NCBI RefSeq assembly: GCF_000371785.1
Contig: NZ_AQUI01000002.1
Span: 3,575,276 to 3,639,275 of the forward strand
Reading direction: 5' to 3'
Length of the DNA stretch: 64,000 nucleotides
DNA from: Actinopolyspora halophila DSM 43834
Lineage (GTDB): Bacteria; Actinomycetota; Actinomycetes; Mycobacteriales; Pseudonocardiaceae
Below the pieces are notes generated by a model. It worked only from the letters and a program-made list of their open reading frames with translations. It ran no database searches and was not told the origin of the DNA. The position numbers and the translations under genes are program-made. Shown one piece after another: positions 49,766 through 58,714 of this stretch; the stretch's first letter is position 1, and every line of letters starts with the position of its first letter.

Positions 49766-51135
49766 TCCGCGCGCTGCGAGGAGAGATTCCTATAGCCGTC
49801 CCGAAGACGAGTTACTCGGAGACGGCCCATCGCCGGAATCTGATGCTGTTGTGGGCCGGGCAATTCGTCAACACCGCCGGGCTGATGATGTTGGTACCGA
49901 TCATGCCCTTCTACCTGCAGGGCATGGGCACCGGTTCGGTGGCCGCGACCCAGACCTGGGCCGGGGTGGCCATCGCCGCCCCGGCGCTGGCCTTGACCGT
50001 GGCGACTCCTTTCTGGGGCCGGATCGGTGACCGGATCGGTCGCAAGTGGATGGTCGTGCGCGCCCTGCTGGGGCTGGCAGTGGCCATGGGCGTCATGGCC
50101 ACCGCCACCACCCCGCTGCTGCTGGTCGCAGGACGTCTGCTGCAGGGCACGCTCGGCGGAGTGGTCGAGGCCGCCGCGGCCTTCGCCGGCTCGGTCGGCT
50201 CCGGGGCCAAGCGCGGCTCGTCGTTGGGCAAGTCCTTCAGCGCCACCGCCGCCGGTGCCCTGGCCGGGCCGATCGCGGGGGGTTTGTTCGTCGGCGCCGG
50301 TGGGTTGCGCCCCCTCATGCTGGTCATCGCCGCCGCCGCAGTCCTGCTGGCGGCAGCGTGTGCCCTCGGACTGCACGAACCGGCCCGCGATCCCACCGAC
50401 GACAACACGCCCACGGGGGCATCGCGCCGCACACGGCGTCCCAGTGTGATGCGGGTGCCCGGGGCCGTGCCGCTGGCCCTGGCCGCCATCGGCGCCTACT
50501 TCGGCGTCTACGGCCTCATCCCCGTCTTCGCCGCGCAGGTCAGCAACACCGTGTCGGATCAGGGCGCGGCCAGCCTGTGGGTCGGCGTGCTTTACTCGGT
50601 GATGTGGGGAGCCACCCTGCTCGGCTCGTTCCACTGGGGCAGACACAACGACACCCACAAGCGTCCCCTGCGGACCTTCGCGCTCGCCGCGGTCGCCTGC
50701 GCCGTCAGCATCGCGCCACTGGCTCCCCCCCTCGATCCGGCCCTGCTCATCCCGCTGCGGCTCGTGCAGGGCTTCGCCTTCGCAGCACTGGCCCAGTCGC
50801 TGTTCCTGCACTTCAGCAATCACGCACCCCAGCAGCACCGCAGCGGCTTCGTCAGCTCGGCCAACAGCTTCCTGCTCATCGGCCAAGCGGCCGGACCGCT
50901 GCTGGCCGGCCCCTTGATCGGGCTCATGCCCGTGGCGCTGACCATCATCGTCATGGCCACGGCCTGCGCGATCGGCAGCGTCCTCGCCGCCGGGCCCGCT
51001 CGTACCGAGAACACGACCAGCGGAGACACCGACAATCCGGAATACGGTACGGAACCCCGCTCAGAAGAGGCTTCGGAGGAACAGACGGCACCACTACCGC
51101 TGATCGGTACGGAGCACTCGCCGCAGCGGCGTTGA
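49762..51135 (+). CDS. MFS transporter
   Basis: 457 residues, start ATG 49762 overlapping the SbnA-like stop. Twelve membrane segments, with the loop 2-3 motif GRIGDRIGRKWMVVRALLGL near residue 90. The C-terminal tail of about 45 residues is hydrophilic and acidic (ENTTSGDTDNPEYGTE). As the only partner of the SbnA-like enzyme, it probably exports the product or imports its precursor. Confidence 0.9.
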   Translation: MIRALRGEIPIAVPKTSYSETAHRRNLMLLWAGQFVNTAGLMMLVPIMPFYLQGMGTGSVAATQTWAGVAIAAPALALTVATPFWGRIGDRIGRKWMVVRALLGLAVAMGVMATATTPLLLVAGRLLQGTLGGVVEAAAAFAGSVGSGAKRGSSLGKSFSATAAGALAGPIAGGLFVGAGGLRPLMLVIAAAAVLLAAACALGLHEPARDPTDDNTPTGASRRTRRPSVMRVPGAVPLALAAIGAYFGVYGLIPVFAAQVSNTVSDQGAASLWVGVLYSVMWGATLLGSFHWGRHNDTHKRPLRTFALAAVACAVSIAPLAPPLDPALLIPLRLVQGFAFAALAQSLFLHFSNHAPQQHRSGFVSSANSFLLIGQAAGPLLAGPLIGLMPVALTIIVMATACAIGSVLAAGPARTENTTSGDTDNPEYGTEPRSEEASEEQTAPLPLIGTEHSPQRR

Positions 51136-51308
51136 CCTCCTTCCCTGCCGCGCTCCCGGTACACCACCACCGTGGTTCGCACAGGACGGTGCGTCGTGGC
51201 TGACCGAGGAGTCCGAGGGTGTACCAGCCCTCGGATCTCTCGGCCCAATCGATTTCGATCATGTCGAGCCCCCCGGCGGCACGTGAACGGCGTGATCCAG
51301 GCCGGATG

Positions 51309-51938
51309 TCATGGTCGGTTGGCGAGCACGTGGAAGGCGATGCCGGCCTTGGCCCGCGACACGGCCTCGACCCGGAATCCTGTCTGTTCAAGCAGTGGTA
51401 CCGGATCGCGGGTGAGGTGGTCGGCGAGGAAACGAGCGGTGCCGTGTTCGGCCAGTCGCATTCCCGCACGCAGGATCGCGTTGTCCGACGGCCCGTGCTC
51501 GACCAGCACGAAACGTCCGCCGGGGCGCAGTACGCGGTAGGCCTCGCGCACTGCGGCGGCCGGGTCCGGGATGGTGCAGATGGTGAAGGTGGACACGACC
51601 GTGTCGATACTGGCATCGGGCAGCTGCAAGGCCTGGACATCACCTTGGTGCAGCTCGACCCGGTCAGCAAGCGCTTCGGTGGTCACGCGCTCGCGGGCGA
51701 GGGCCAGCATCCGTTCGGACAACTCGACTCCGACCAGCGTAACGTCGGCCGGATACAGCGGTAGGTTCAGTCCGGTTCCGACCGCGATCTCCGCGACCCG
51801 GCCGCGGGCGTGCTCGACGGCCCACCGCCGGCTGCGGGGAAACAGGAACCGCTCGCACACCCCGATCTGCCGGTCGTAGCTGTGAGCGATCTTGTCGAAG
51901 AACCGGACCACGTCTCTGTTGGTCGACGTTGGCATCAT
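51309..51938 (-). CDS. SAM-dependent methyltransferase (class I)
   Basis: 209 residues from ATG 51938, preceded by GGAAGAGGTGGGG; a longer in-frame extension lacks such a site. The SAM-binding loop is VAEIAVGTGLNLPLYP near residue 45, motif II VELSERMLALARERV follows, and STFTICTIPDPAAAVREAYR is the post-motif region of UbiE-like enzymes. Similar proteins are annotated as phosphatidylethanolamine or menaquinone-type methyltransferases. It stands alone between the MFS gene and the complex I operon. Confidence 0.85.
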   Translation of the reverse strand: MMPTSTNRDVVRFFDKIAHSYDRQIGVCERFLFPRSRRWAVEHARGRVAEIAVGTGLNLPLYPADVTLVGVELSERMLALARERVTTEALADRVELHQGDVQALQLPDASIDTVVSTFTICTIPDPAAAVREAYRVLRPGGRFVLVEHGPSDNAILRAGMRLAEHGTARFLADHLTRDPVPLLEQTGFRVEAVSRAKAGIAFHVLANRP

Positions 51939-52101
51939 CCCCACCTCTTCCGTCATTGTGACGGGAACGGCGCACCCGACCCGCTGCCACAAGCATGGCG
52001 CGAGGACGAACCGGGCACATCCGGGGAAATCCCCGATGTTCGTCGGGGTGGCGAGCACCTCGGCCTCCACCGTGGATCCACCCGAAACGTGCCCCCGCAG
52101 A

Positions 52102-53517
52102 TCATAGCAGTGATGGACCGCTCACCAGGGGGAGTACCACTCCGCCGGCGACGCCGAGAGCCAGGGACGCGGCTGCGGCGGTGTAGGCACCGAGAACCGG
52201 CCAGCGTCCGGCTGGGGCGAGCACCTTCTCCGAGTCCGTCTCGGGGGCGGCGACGAGGGCGGGGGCGATCCAGCGCAGGTAGTAGAAGAGGCTGGCGACG
52301 GTGTTGACGACGGCGACGACGGCCAGCCAGGTGTAGCCGCCGTCGATGGCGGCGCTGAAGATTTCGAGCTTGCCGAGGAACACGGCGGTGGGGGGTGTTC
52401 CGACCAGGCCGAGCAGGCACACGACGAGTGCCGCCGCGAGACCGGGGTGGCGCCGGGCCAGGCCGCGGTAGTCGGCCAGGTTCGGGGCGTGGGGCAGTGC
52501 GGCGACGACGGCGAAGGCGCCGAGGTTGGTCACGGCGTAGGCGGCCAGGTAGAACAGCAGGGCCGGTAGCGCGATCTCGCTGCGGGTGGCGACGGTGACG
52601 GCCAGCAGGAGGTAGCCGACCTGGCTGATCGTGGAGTAGGCCAGCAGGCGACGCACGGTGTCCTGGAAGAACGCGGCCAGGTTGCCGAGCGTCATCGAGG
52701 CGGTGGCCAGCATGGCCACGAGCAGCGGCCAGTTCACCCCTGCCGCGGGCAGGGCCTCGGCCACCAGCCGGTAGGTGGCGATCAGTCCGCCGATCTTGGG
52801 CACGGTGGTGACGAACGCGGCCACCGGCGTACTGGCGCCTTCGGTGATGTCGGGGACCCAGAAGTGCGCGGGCACGCCTCCGATCTTGAACAGCAGCCCG
52901 GCCAATACGGCCACCAGCCCGACGGCGACCGCTGCCGGTGGCCCTGAGGGCAGGGTTTGGGCGAGCGTGGCGTAGCCGGTGGAGCGGCCCGCGCCATAGA
53001 GGGCGGTGATGCCGGTGAGCATGATGACGCCCAGCAGCGCGCCCATGAGGTAGTACTTCAGCGACGCTTCGGTGCCCAGGGCGTCCTTGGCGAAGCCGGC
53101 CAGGGCGTACAGCGGAATCGAGGCCAGCAGGTAGGCGGCCATGAGCAGCAGCAAATCGGTGGCGCCGACGAGCATGATCGTACCCAGCGCCGCGAGCAGC
53201 ATCAACACGTAGAACTCGGTCTCGCGCGGGTGAGAGCCGACCGTGTCGATCGACAGGCAGATCGTCAGCAGGGTGGCGGCGAGCACGATGACCCGTCCGG
53301 CGTTGGTGGCGGTGTCCACCGCGTAGCTACCGCCGAAGACCAGCTGCGGCGCACCACCTATTGCAGCGGCGGTGGCGGTCAGGCCCACGAGGCAGGCCAG
53401 CGCGGCGAGCAGGCGCACCACCCACTGGCGGTGTCGGGGAAGCCAGGAGCCGAGCAGGATCCCGAGCACGGCCCCGGCGGTCAGAGTCAGTTCGGGGGTG
53501 AGGGCGGCGGGACTCAT
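52102..53517 (-). CDS. nuoN: NADH-quinone oxidoreductase subunit N-like (antiporter-like)
   Basis: 471 residues from ATG 53517; GTG 53523 overlaps the previous stop and is also possible. About 14 membrane helices, including KIGGVPAHFWVPDITEGAST near 220 with the Lys and His of the proton channel, and RRLLAYSTISQVGYLLLAV. Last gene of the leftward nuo-like operon. Confidence 0.92.
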   Translation of the reverse strand: MSPAALTPELTLTAGAVLGILLGSWLPRHRQWVVRLLAALACLVGLTATAAAIGGAPQLVFGGSYAVDTATNAGRVIVLAATLLTICLSIDTVGSHPRETEFYVLMLLAALGTIMLVGATDLLLLMAAYLLASIPLYALAGFAKDALGTEASLKYYLMGALLGVIMLTGITALYGAGRSTGYATLAQTLPSGPPAAVAVGLVAVLAGLLFKIGGVPAHFWVPDITEGASTPVAAFVTTVPKIGGLIATYRLVAEALPAAGVNWPLLVAMLATASMTLGNLAAFFQDTVRRLLAYSTISQVGYLLLAVTVATRSEIALPALLFYLAAYAVTNLGAFAVVAALPHAPNLADYRGLARRHPGLAAALVVCLLGLVGTPPTAVFLGKLEIFSAAIDGGYTWLAVVAVVNTVASLFYYLRWIAPALVAAPETDSEKVLAPAGRWPVLGAYTAAAASLALGVAGGVVLPLVSGPSLL

Positions 53518-53519
53518 GT

Positions 53520-55025
53520 TCACGAGCTCACCACCCCGATCAGCGTTGCCGCCGAGGGTTCGATCACGTCGAGCAGGAAGCGCGGCAGCACACCAATGAC
53601 GATCGCCAGCGCGAGCAGGGGCATGATCGAGACGGTCTCGCTCGGCTTCAGGTCGGTGAAGTCGTGGGCGGCGCCGGGCGAGCCGGGAACGCGCAGTGCC
53701 CCGAGGAAGACTCGGTGCAACGCTCTCAGCAGCAGTCCTGCGGTGATCAGGATGCCGAGCAGGGCCAAGGCCGTGGCGATCGTGGCCGAGACGAGGCTGC
53801 CGGTGAAGATCTGGAACTCGGCGATGAAACCCGAGAAACCGGGCAGGCCGAGGGAGGCGAACACGACGAGCCCGGTCACCCCGGCGAAGGCGGGAGCTGT
53901 GGTGGCCAGGCCGGAGTAGGAGCCCATGTCGTAGCTGGCCGCCCGGTCGTGGAGCACTCCGGCGAGCAGGAACAGCGCACCGGTCAGCAGCCCGTGGCTG
54001 ATCATCTGGGTCACCGCCCCGGTCACGGCCAGCGAGCGGGCCTGTTCGTCGCTGCCGGCGGCGAGGCCCGCCGCGCCGACGGCCAGGACGATGTAGCCCA
54101 TGTGGTTGACGGAGGTGTAGGCGACCATGCGCTTGAAGTCCTCCTGGGCCAGCGCGACCAGCGCGCCGTAGAGCACCGAGACCACCCCCAGGACCACGAC
54201 CACCGCGGCGTACTGGCGCCAGACGGCGGGCAGCAGCGGCATCGCGATGCGCACGAATCCGTAGGTGCCCATCTTCAGCAGCACTCCGGCCAGGATCGCC
54301 GAGCCGGCCGCGGGGGCATCGGTGTGCGCCGGCGGCAGCCAGGTGTGGAAGGGCACGGTCGGGGTCTTGACCGCCAAGCCGACGCCGATGGCGAGCAGCA
54401 CCAGCGCGCCGCGGGCACCACTGCCCGCCAGCGGGTCGGCGCGAGCGAGCTCCACGATGTCGAAGGTGTGCGGCTCGGCGGCCAGGGACAGCCCGATGAA
54501 CCCCAGCAGCAGGGCCAGCGAGCCGAGGAAGGTGTAGAGGAAGAACGTCAGCGCCGAGCGTCTCGCGTTGCCGTGGCCCCAGCGGGCGATGACGAAGTAC
54601 ATGCCCACGATGGACAGGTCGAAGTAGACGAAGAACAGGATCAGGTCCAGGGCGGTAAACAGGCCCAGGCTCACCGTCTGCAGGAACAGGAACAGCAGCG
54701 CGAAGCTCTTGACCCGGTGCGTCTGGCGCAGCGAGTGGACCGCGCACGCCAGAAACAGCACTGCGGTCACGGCCACCAGCGGCAGTGACAGGCCGTCGAC
54801 GCCGACGTGGTAGCTCACCCCGGCACTGGGGATCCAGGGCAACCGCTGCTCGTAGGCCAGTCCCATCCCCGGGGCGTAGCCGATCCAGGCGGCCACGACC
54901 AGGGCCAGATCGACGGCGGACACGACCACCCAGCTCCCGGTGAAGACCCGCTTGCCGGCGGAGGCGGGCACGGCCGCGAGCACCGCGGCGGCGGCCAGCG
55001 GGAGGAACACGATCAATGACAGCAC
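53520..55025 (-). CDS. nuoM: NADH-quinone oxidoreductase subunit M-like
   Basis: 501 residues with 14 membrane helices. Key features: YHVGVDGLSLPLVAVTAVLF near 75, channel-lining Lys in GVGLAVKTPTVPFHTWLPPA near 230 and KRMVAYTSVNHMGYIVLAV near 300. Proton-pumping antiporter-like subunit. It lies between the L and N genes as in complex I operons. Confidence 0.94.
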   Translation of the reverse strand: MLSLIVFLPLAAAAVLAAVPASAGKRVFTGSWVVVSAVDLALVVAAWIGYAPGMGLAYEQRLPWIPSAGVSYHVGVDGLSLPLVAVTAVLFLACAVHSLRQTHRVKSFALLFLFLQTVSLGLFTALDLILFFVYFDLSIVGMYFVIARWGHGNARRSALTFFLYTFLGSLALLLGFIGLSLAAEPHTFDIVELARADPLAGSGARGALVLLAIGVGLAVKTPTVPFHTWLPPAHTDAPAAGSAILAGVLLKMGTYGFVRIAMPLLPAVWRQYAAVVVVLGVVSVLYGALVALAQEDFKRMVAYTSVNHMGYIVLAVGAAGLAAGSDEQARSLAVTGAVTQMISHGLLTGALFLLAGVLHDRAASYDMGSYSGLATTAPAFAGVTGLVVFASLGLPGFSGFIAEFQIFTGSLVSATIATALALLGILITAGLLLRALHRVFLGALRVPGSPGAAHDFTDLKPSETVSIMPLLALAIVIGVLPRFLLDVIEPSAATLIGVVSS

Positions 55026-55028
55026 GGG

Positions 55029-56900
55029 TTACCTCACGAACACGAGGAACAGGGCCAGCACGGCCAGCACCACGGCAGCCTGGGCGTAGTACTGGTGCAA
55101 CTGTCCGGTCTGCGGGCGACGCGCGAGCGCGCCCAGCCCACCGGCGGCCCGAGCCACGAGGCGCACCACTCCATCGACCGGGCTCTCCGCACCGCGGTTG
55201 ACCAGACGTGCCAACCACATCCCGGCGGCGGGCACGGCCATCACGGTCCGATGCAGCACCCGGTCGTCGAAGGCCGCCAGCGTCCGAGCCAGGGTCATCG
55301 TCGGCCGCACCACGAGGAGCTCGGCCAGCCGCTCGACCCGCAACCACTGCCCCAGCCACCGGCGAGCAGCGAGCGGAATGGGAACCGCACGGTCCCCCCA
55401 CCACCAGACGGCGGAGGCGGCGGTGAGAGCGAGCACGGCGGAGAGCACGAGTTCCCAGGTCTTCGGCAGGGAGTGGCTTCCCGTGCCGATCAGCGCTTGG
55501 AGGGCACGGGCCACGGGCGGCACCCCCAGAACGCCGAGCACGGTGGCCGCACCGGCCAGTACCACCAGCGCGGGCCGTGCGAATACGGGCACCTCGCGAG
55601 TACCGGCGTGTTCGGTGTCCCAGCCGGACTCGACGTCCTCCGGTTCCGACTGCCAGACCACCCACGCCGCTTTGGCGCTGTAGACCACGGCCACCACCGC
55701 GGCGGCCAACCCTGCGGCATAGAGTCCGAGACTGCCTTTCAAAGCCGTGGCGAGCACCGCGTCCTTGGTCACCCACAACGACAGCGGCGGCAGACCTGCC
55801 AGGGTCGCGGCGGCGACCGTGAACGTCACCCCGACCAGGCGATGCCGGCGTGCGGCACCGCGCAGCGCGGGCAGCGCCTTGGTGCCCAGCGCTGTCAACC
55901 ACGCTCCGGCAGCCAGGAACAATGCCGACTTGGTCGCCGCGTGCGCCACCAGTTGCATCGTGCCCGCAGTCACGCCTCCCGCACCGGCAGCCAGCACCAT
56001 GAAACCGACCTGAGCAGTGGTCGACGCGGCCAGCAACTGCTTGAGATCGCTCTGGGCGACGGCGACCAGACCGAGCACCAGTGCCGTGGCCGCCCCCGTC
56101 CAGGCGACCACCGGCTCGCCCCACCCGGACGCGGCCAGCAGCGGCTGCAGCCGCAACAGCAGATACGCCCCGGCCGCGACCATGGTCGCCGAGTGCAACA
56201 ACGCCGAGACCGAGCTCGGGCCCTCCATGGCACGCGAGAGCCAGAAGTGGAACGGCAGCTGCGCCGACTTTCCCAAGGCGGCCACCACCACCCCGGCGGT
56301 GAGCACAGCCATCCACGGCTGCGACGCCTGCGGAAGCTCCGTCAAGGCCAGCGAACCGACACCACCGGCCAGCGCCGCCCCGGCCGCCAGGTACAGCCCG
56401 AGATCGGCCGCACGAGTGGTCAGAAACGCCACGTCGGCGGCCCGAACGCGGTGCGGTTCCCGCCACCGGAACCCGATCAGCGCCCAGCTCGTCGCGCCCA
56501 TGACCTCCCAGCCCATGAGCAGCACGGCCAGCCCCGTGGCGGTAACGGTGACCAGCATCGCCCCGGCGAAGACCAGCATCAGCCCGGTGAACCGCGCCCG
56601 CGACTCGTCCGCTGCGAACTCCCCGGCGGAAAACCACAGCACGAACAGCGTCACCGCCGCGACCGTGACCACGAGGACCGCCGAGAGCCCGTCGACGGCC
56701 AACCCAGCCTCGATCCCGGCGAACAGCGGCACCGACACCGTCGGACGTGCCATCGCCGCCAATACGGCCACCGTCAACGTCACCGCTGCCACGGCGACGC
56801 CCGCCGCGGGAGCGATGCGGTCACCACGGCGACCAGTGCAGGTCAGCACCGCCCCGGAACCCAGCGGCACCGCGACCAGCAGCCACACGAGCGCTTCCAT
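55029..56900 (-). CDS. nuoL: NADH-quinone oxidoreductase subunit L-like
   Basis: 623 residues from ATG 56900 (AAGGAG upstream). Antiporter core with GKSAQLPFHFWLSRAMEGPS near 215, SALLHSATMVAAGAYLLLRL, and LKQLLAASTTAQVGFMVLAA. After the core a long C-terminal region includes the lateral helix segment; the protein ends at a final membrane helix. The D-loop sequence VESGWDTEHAGTREVP differs from canonical NuoL. Confidence 0.93.
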   Translation of the reverse strand: MEALVWLLVAVPLGSGAVLTCTGRRGDRIAPAAGVAVAAVTLTVAVLAAMARPTVSVPLFAGIEAGLAVDGLSAVLVVTVAAVTLFVLWFSAGEFAADESRARFTGLMLVFAGAMLVTVTATGLAVLLMGWEVMGATSWALIGFRWREPHRVRAADVAFLTTRAADLGLYLAAGAALAGGVGSLALTELPQASQPWMAVLTAGVVVAALGKSAQLPFHFWLSRAMEGPSSVSALLHSATMVAAGAYLLLRLQPLLAASGWGEPVVAWTGAATALVLGLVAVAQSDLKQLLAASTTAQVGFMVLAAGAGGVTAGTMQLVAHAATKSALFLAAGAWLTALGTKALPALRGAARRHRLVGVTFTVAAATLAGLPPLSLWVTKDAVLATALKGSLGLYAAGLAAAVVAVVYSAKAAWVVWQSEPEDVESGWDTEHAGTREVPVFARPALVVLAGAATVLGVLGVPPVARALQALIGTGSHSLPKTWELVLSAVLALTAASAVWWWGDRAVPIPLAARRWLGQWLRVERLAELLVVRPTMTLARTLAAFDDRVLHRTVMAVPAAGMWLARLVNRGAESPVDGVVRLVARAAGGLGALARRPQTGQLHQYYAQAAVVLAVLALFLVFVR

Positions 56901-56905
56901 CACTG

Positions 56906-57211
56906 CTACTCCTTGAGGTCGGCGGCCATGTCGGTCATGTCCACGTCCCGCGCCCGGAAGATCGCCGTGACCACCGCGAAGCCCATCGCCATCTCCACCG
57001 CCATCGCCGTGATCACCACGATGATCAGCACCTGTCCGTCTGCACTGGCCGGAGCGAGGTAGTACCAGAACGCGGCGGCGGCCACGATGACCCCGTTGAG
57101 CATTAGCTCCAGTCCCATCATCAGCATCACGACCGACTGCTGGGTCAGCGCACCGAACAGTCCGATGGCGAGCAGCCCGGCACCGATGACGAGGAACAGT
57201 TCGAGACTCAT
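56906..57211 (-). CDS. nuoK: NADH-quinone oxidoreductase subunit K-like
   Basis: 101 residues, three membrane helices. The two conserved membrane Glu residues are visible in MLMMGLELMLNG and VVITAMAVEMAMGFAVV. The C-terminus (FRARDVDMTDMAADLKE) is acidic. It overlaps the J gene by ATGA. Confidence 0.95.
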   Translation of the reverse strand: MSLELFLVIGAGLLAIGLFGALTQQSVVMLMMGLELMLNGVIVAAAAFWYYLAPASADGQVLIIVVITAMAVEMAMGFAVVTAIFRARDVDMTDMAADLKE

Positions 57212-57780
57212 CGGCCCACCCCTCCGGGAATCGGATCGTCGGGGTGGTCCGCGCGCAGATCGTCGCCGAACCGGTCATAGCGGCCGCGATGCGTGGCCAG
57301 CACCACGGAGGACACGATGGTCGCGAACAGCGCGAGCCCCAGCGTCATCATCGTCAGCATCTGGCCACCCATCAACGACTCGCCGAGGGCCAGCGTGGAG
57401 TCGGCCGGTGCACGTCCGGCCCGCTCGGGCCAGTCCACCAGGAAGATTCCGGCGGTCAGGGCGATGAAGACGCCCCCGGCGATCGTCGCCGAGCCGCGCG
57501 TGTTGTGAAACATCGCCATGGGCATGAGCCCGGCCGGGTTCATCATGTACATGATCATGAACACCACCATGATCACCATCTCCATGACCATCATCAGCAC
57601 GATCACGACACCGAGATAGCCCAGACCGAGCAGCAACACCTCGCCCGCTGCGAACAGGAACGACGCCAGCAGCGCGAAGGTCACCTTCGCCATCGAGTCC
57701 AGCCGGAACACCAGCGCGCCCGCGACCAGCGCGAGCGCGCCGAAGACCCACGCCAGTACCGCGCTCAGCACGCGATCCAC
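57208..57780 (-). CDS. nuoJ: NADH-quinone oxidoreductase subunit J-like
   Basis: 190 residues with five membrane helices. The helix 3 region LGYLGVVIVLMMVMEMVIMV corresponds to the pi-bulge helix of NuoJ, here unusually rich in Met (including MIMYMMNPAGLMPMAMF). Overlap and order with H and K are canonical. Confidence 0.92.
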   Translation of the reverse strand: MDRVLSAVLAWVFGALALVAGALVFRLDSMAKVTFALLASFLFAAGEVLLLGLGYLGVVIVLMMVMEMVIMVVFMIMYMMNPAGLMPMAMFHNTRGSATIAGGVFIALTAGIFLVDWPERAGRAPADSTLALGESLMGGQMLTMMTLGLALFATIVSSVVLATHRGRYDRFGDDLRADHPDDPIPGGVGR

Positions 57781-57784
57781 CTCC

Positions 57785-58714
57785 TCACCACGTCAGCACC
57801 AGAGCGGCCACGGCCAGGGCCTGCAGGATCGTCAGCGGAATCAGCACCACCCAGGCGATCTCGGCGAACCGGTCCATGCGCACCGTCGGAAACTTGCGGC
57901 GTAGCCACAGCACCGCCGCCAACACCGCTGCGGTCTTGAGCACCGTCCACAACCACGGCGGCAGCAGTGGACCGTGGCCCCCGCCGAGAAACAGCGGAAC
58001 CGACATCGCGACCGCGACCACCAGCAGCAACCACCGTCCACCCTGGAGCACCAGCCGGTCCACCCCGGACAGCTCCCCGGCCACCCCACCGGCCAGGTCC
58101 CGCCCGATCGGCGCGTCGAAGGGTGCCTGGAAGGCCATCGCTGCGGTGCTGAGCAGGTAGACCACGAACGCCACCGGCATCCACACCACGAACCACACCC
58201 CGGACTGGGCCTCGACGATGCCGCCGACCCGGAGCGTGCCCGCCGCCGTGGCGGCGGTGATCAGCGCGAACATGTGCGGCAACTCGTAGGCCAGACCCTG
58301 GGCGACGAACCGATAACCGCCCACCAGCGACAGCGCCGAGTTCGGGCCCCACCCCGCCAGCCACACCGCCGCCCACGCCAGGATCTCCATCGCATTGAAC
58401 CACACCACGCCGACGTCGAGATCGGCCACGGCCACACCGCCCAGCGGCAGCACCAGCGCAGCCATGAGCGCGGCGAGGGGAACCGTCACCACCCCGGTCC
58501 GCCACAGCACGCGGTCGGCGGCCGTGGTCACGCGCCGCTGTCCCACCAGCAACCGCACCGCCTCGCGAAGCGGAACCACCACTGCTTCCGTCAACGACGC
58601 CGCACGACCACCGGCCCGGGCGGACAACGCGACGTCGAAAGCGATCGCGACGATCGTGGCCACCCCCAGCACCGCGGGCAACACCGCCAGGGACCACAGC
58701 GGAATCTCAGTCAC
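57785..58714 (-). CDS. nuoH: NADH-quinone oxidoreductase subunit H-like
   Basis: 309 residues from GTG 58714. Eight membrane helices; the quinone-chamber loop is AYELPHMFALITAATAAG near residue 150, and FQAPFDAPIGRDLAGGVAGE stands in place of the usual PFDLPEAE(A/S)ELV motif, so several acidic loop residues of NuoH are changed. It overlaps the upstream fusion gene by 8 nt. Loss of the acidic cluster suggests altered coupling to a redox module. Confidence 0.9.
   Translation of the reverse strand: MTEIPLWSLAVLPAVLGVATIVAIAFDVALSARAGGRAASLTEAVVVPLREAVRLLVGQRRVTTAADRVLWRTGVVTVPLAALMAALVLPLGGVAVADLDVGVVWFNAMEILAWAAVWLAGWGPNSALSLVGGYRFVAQGLAYELPHMFALITAATAAGTLRVGGIVEAQSGVWFVVWMPVAFVVYLLSTAAMAFQAPFDAPIGRDLAGGVAGELSGVDRLVLQGGRWLLLVVAVAMSVPLFLGGGHGPLLPPWLWTVLKTAAVLAAVLWLRRKFPTVRMDRFAEIAWVVLIPLTILQALAVAALVLTW

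Noticed and set aside
55095-57062. 655-codon open frame on the plus strand
   Set aside because: Opposite to nuoL and nuoK; Arg/Gln/His-rich shadow sequence.
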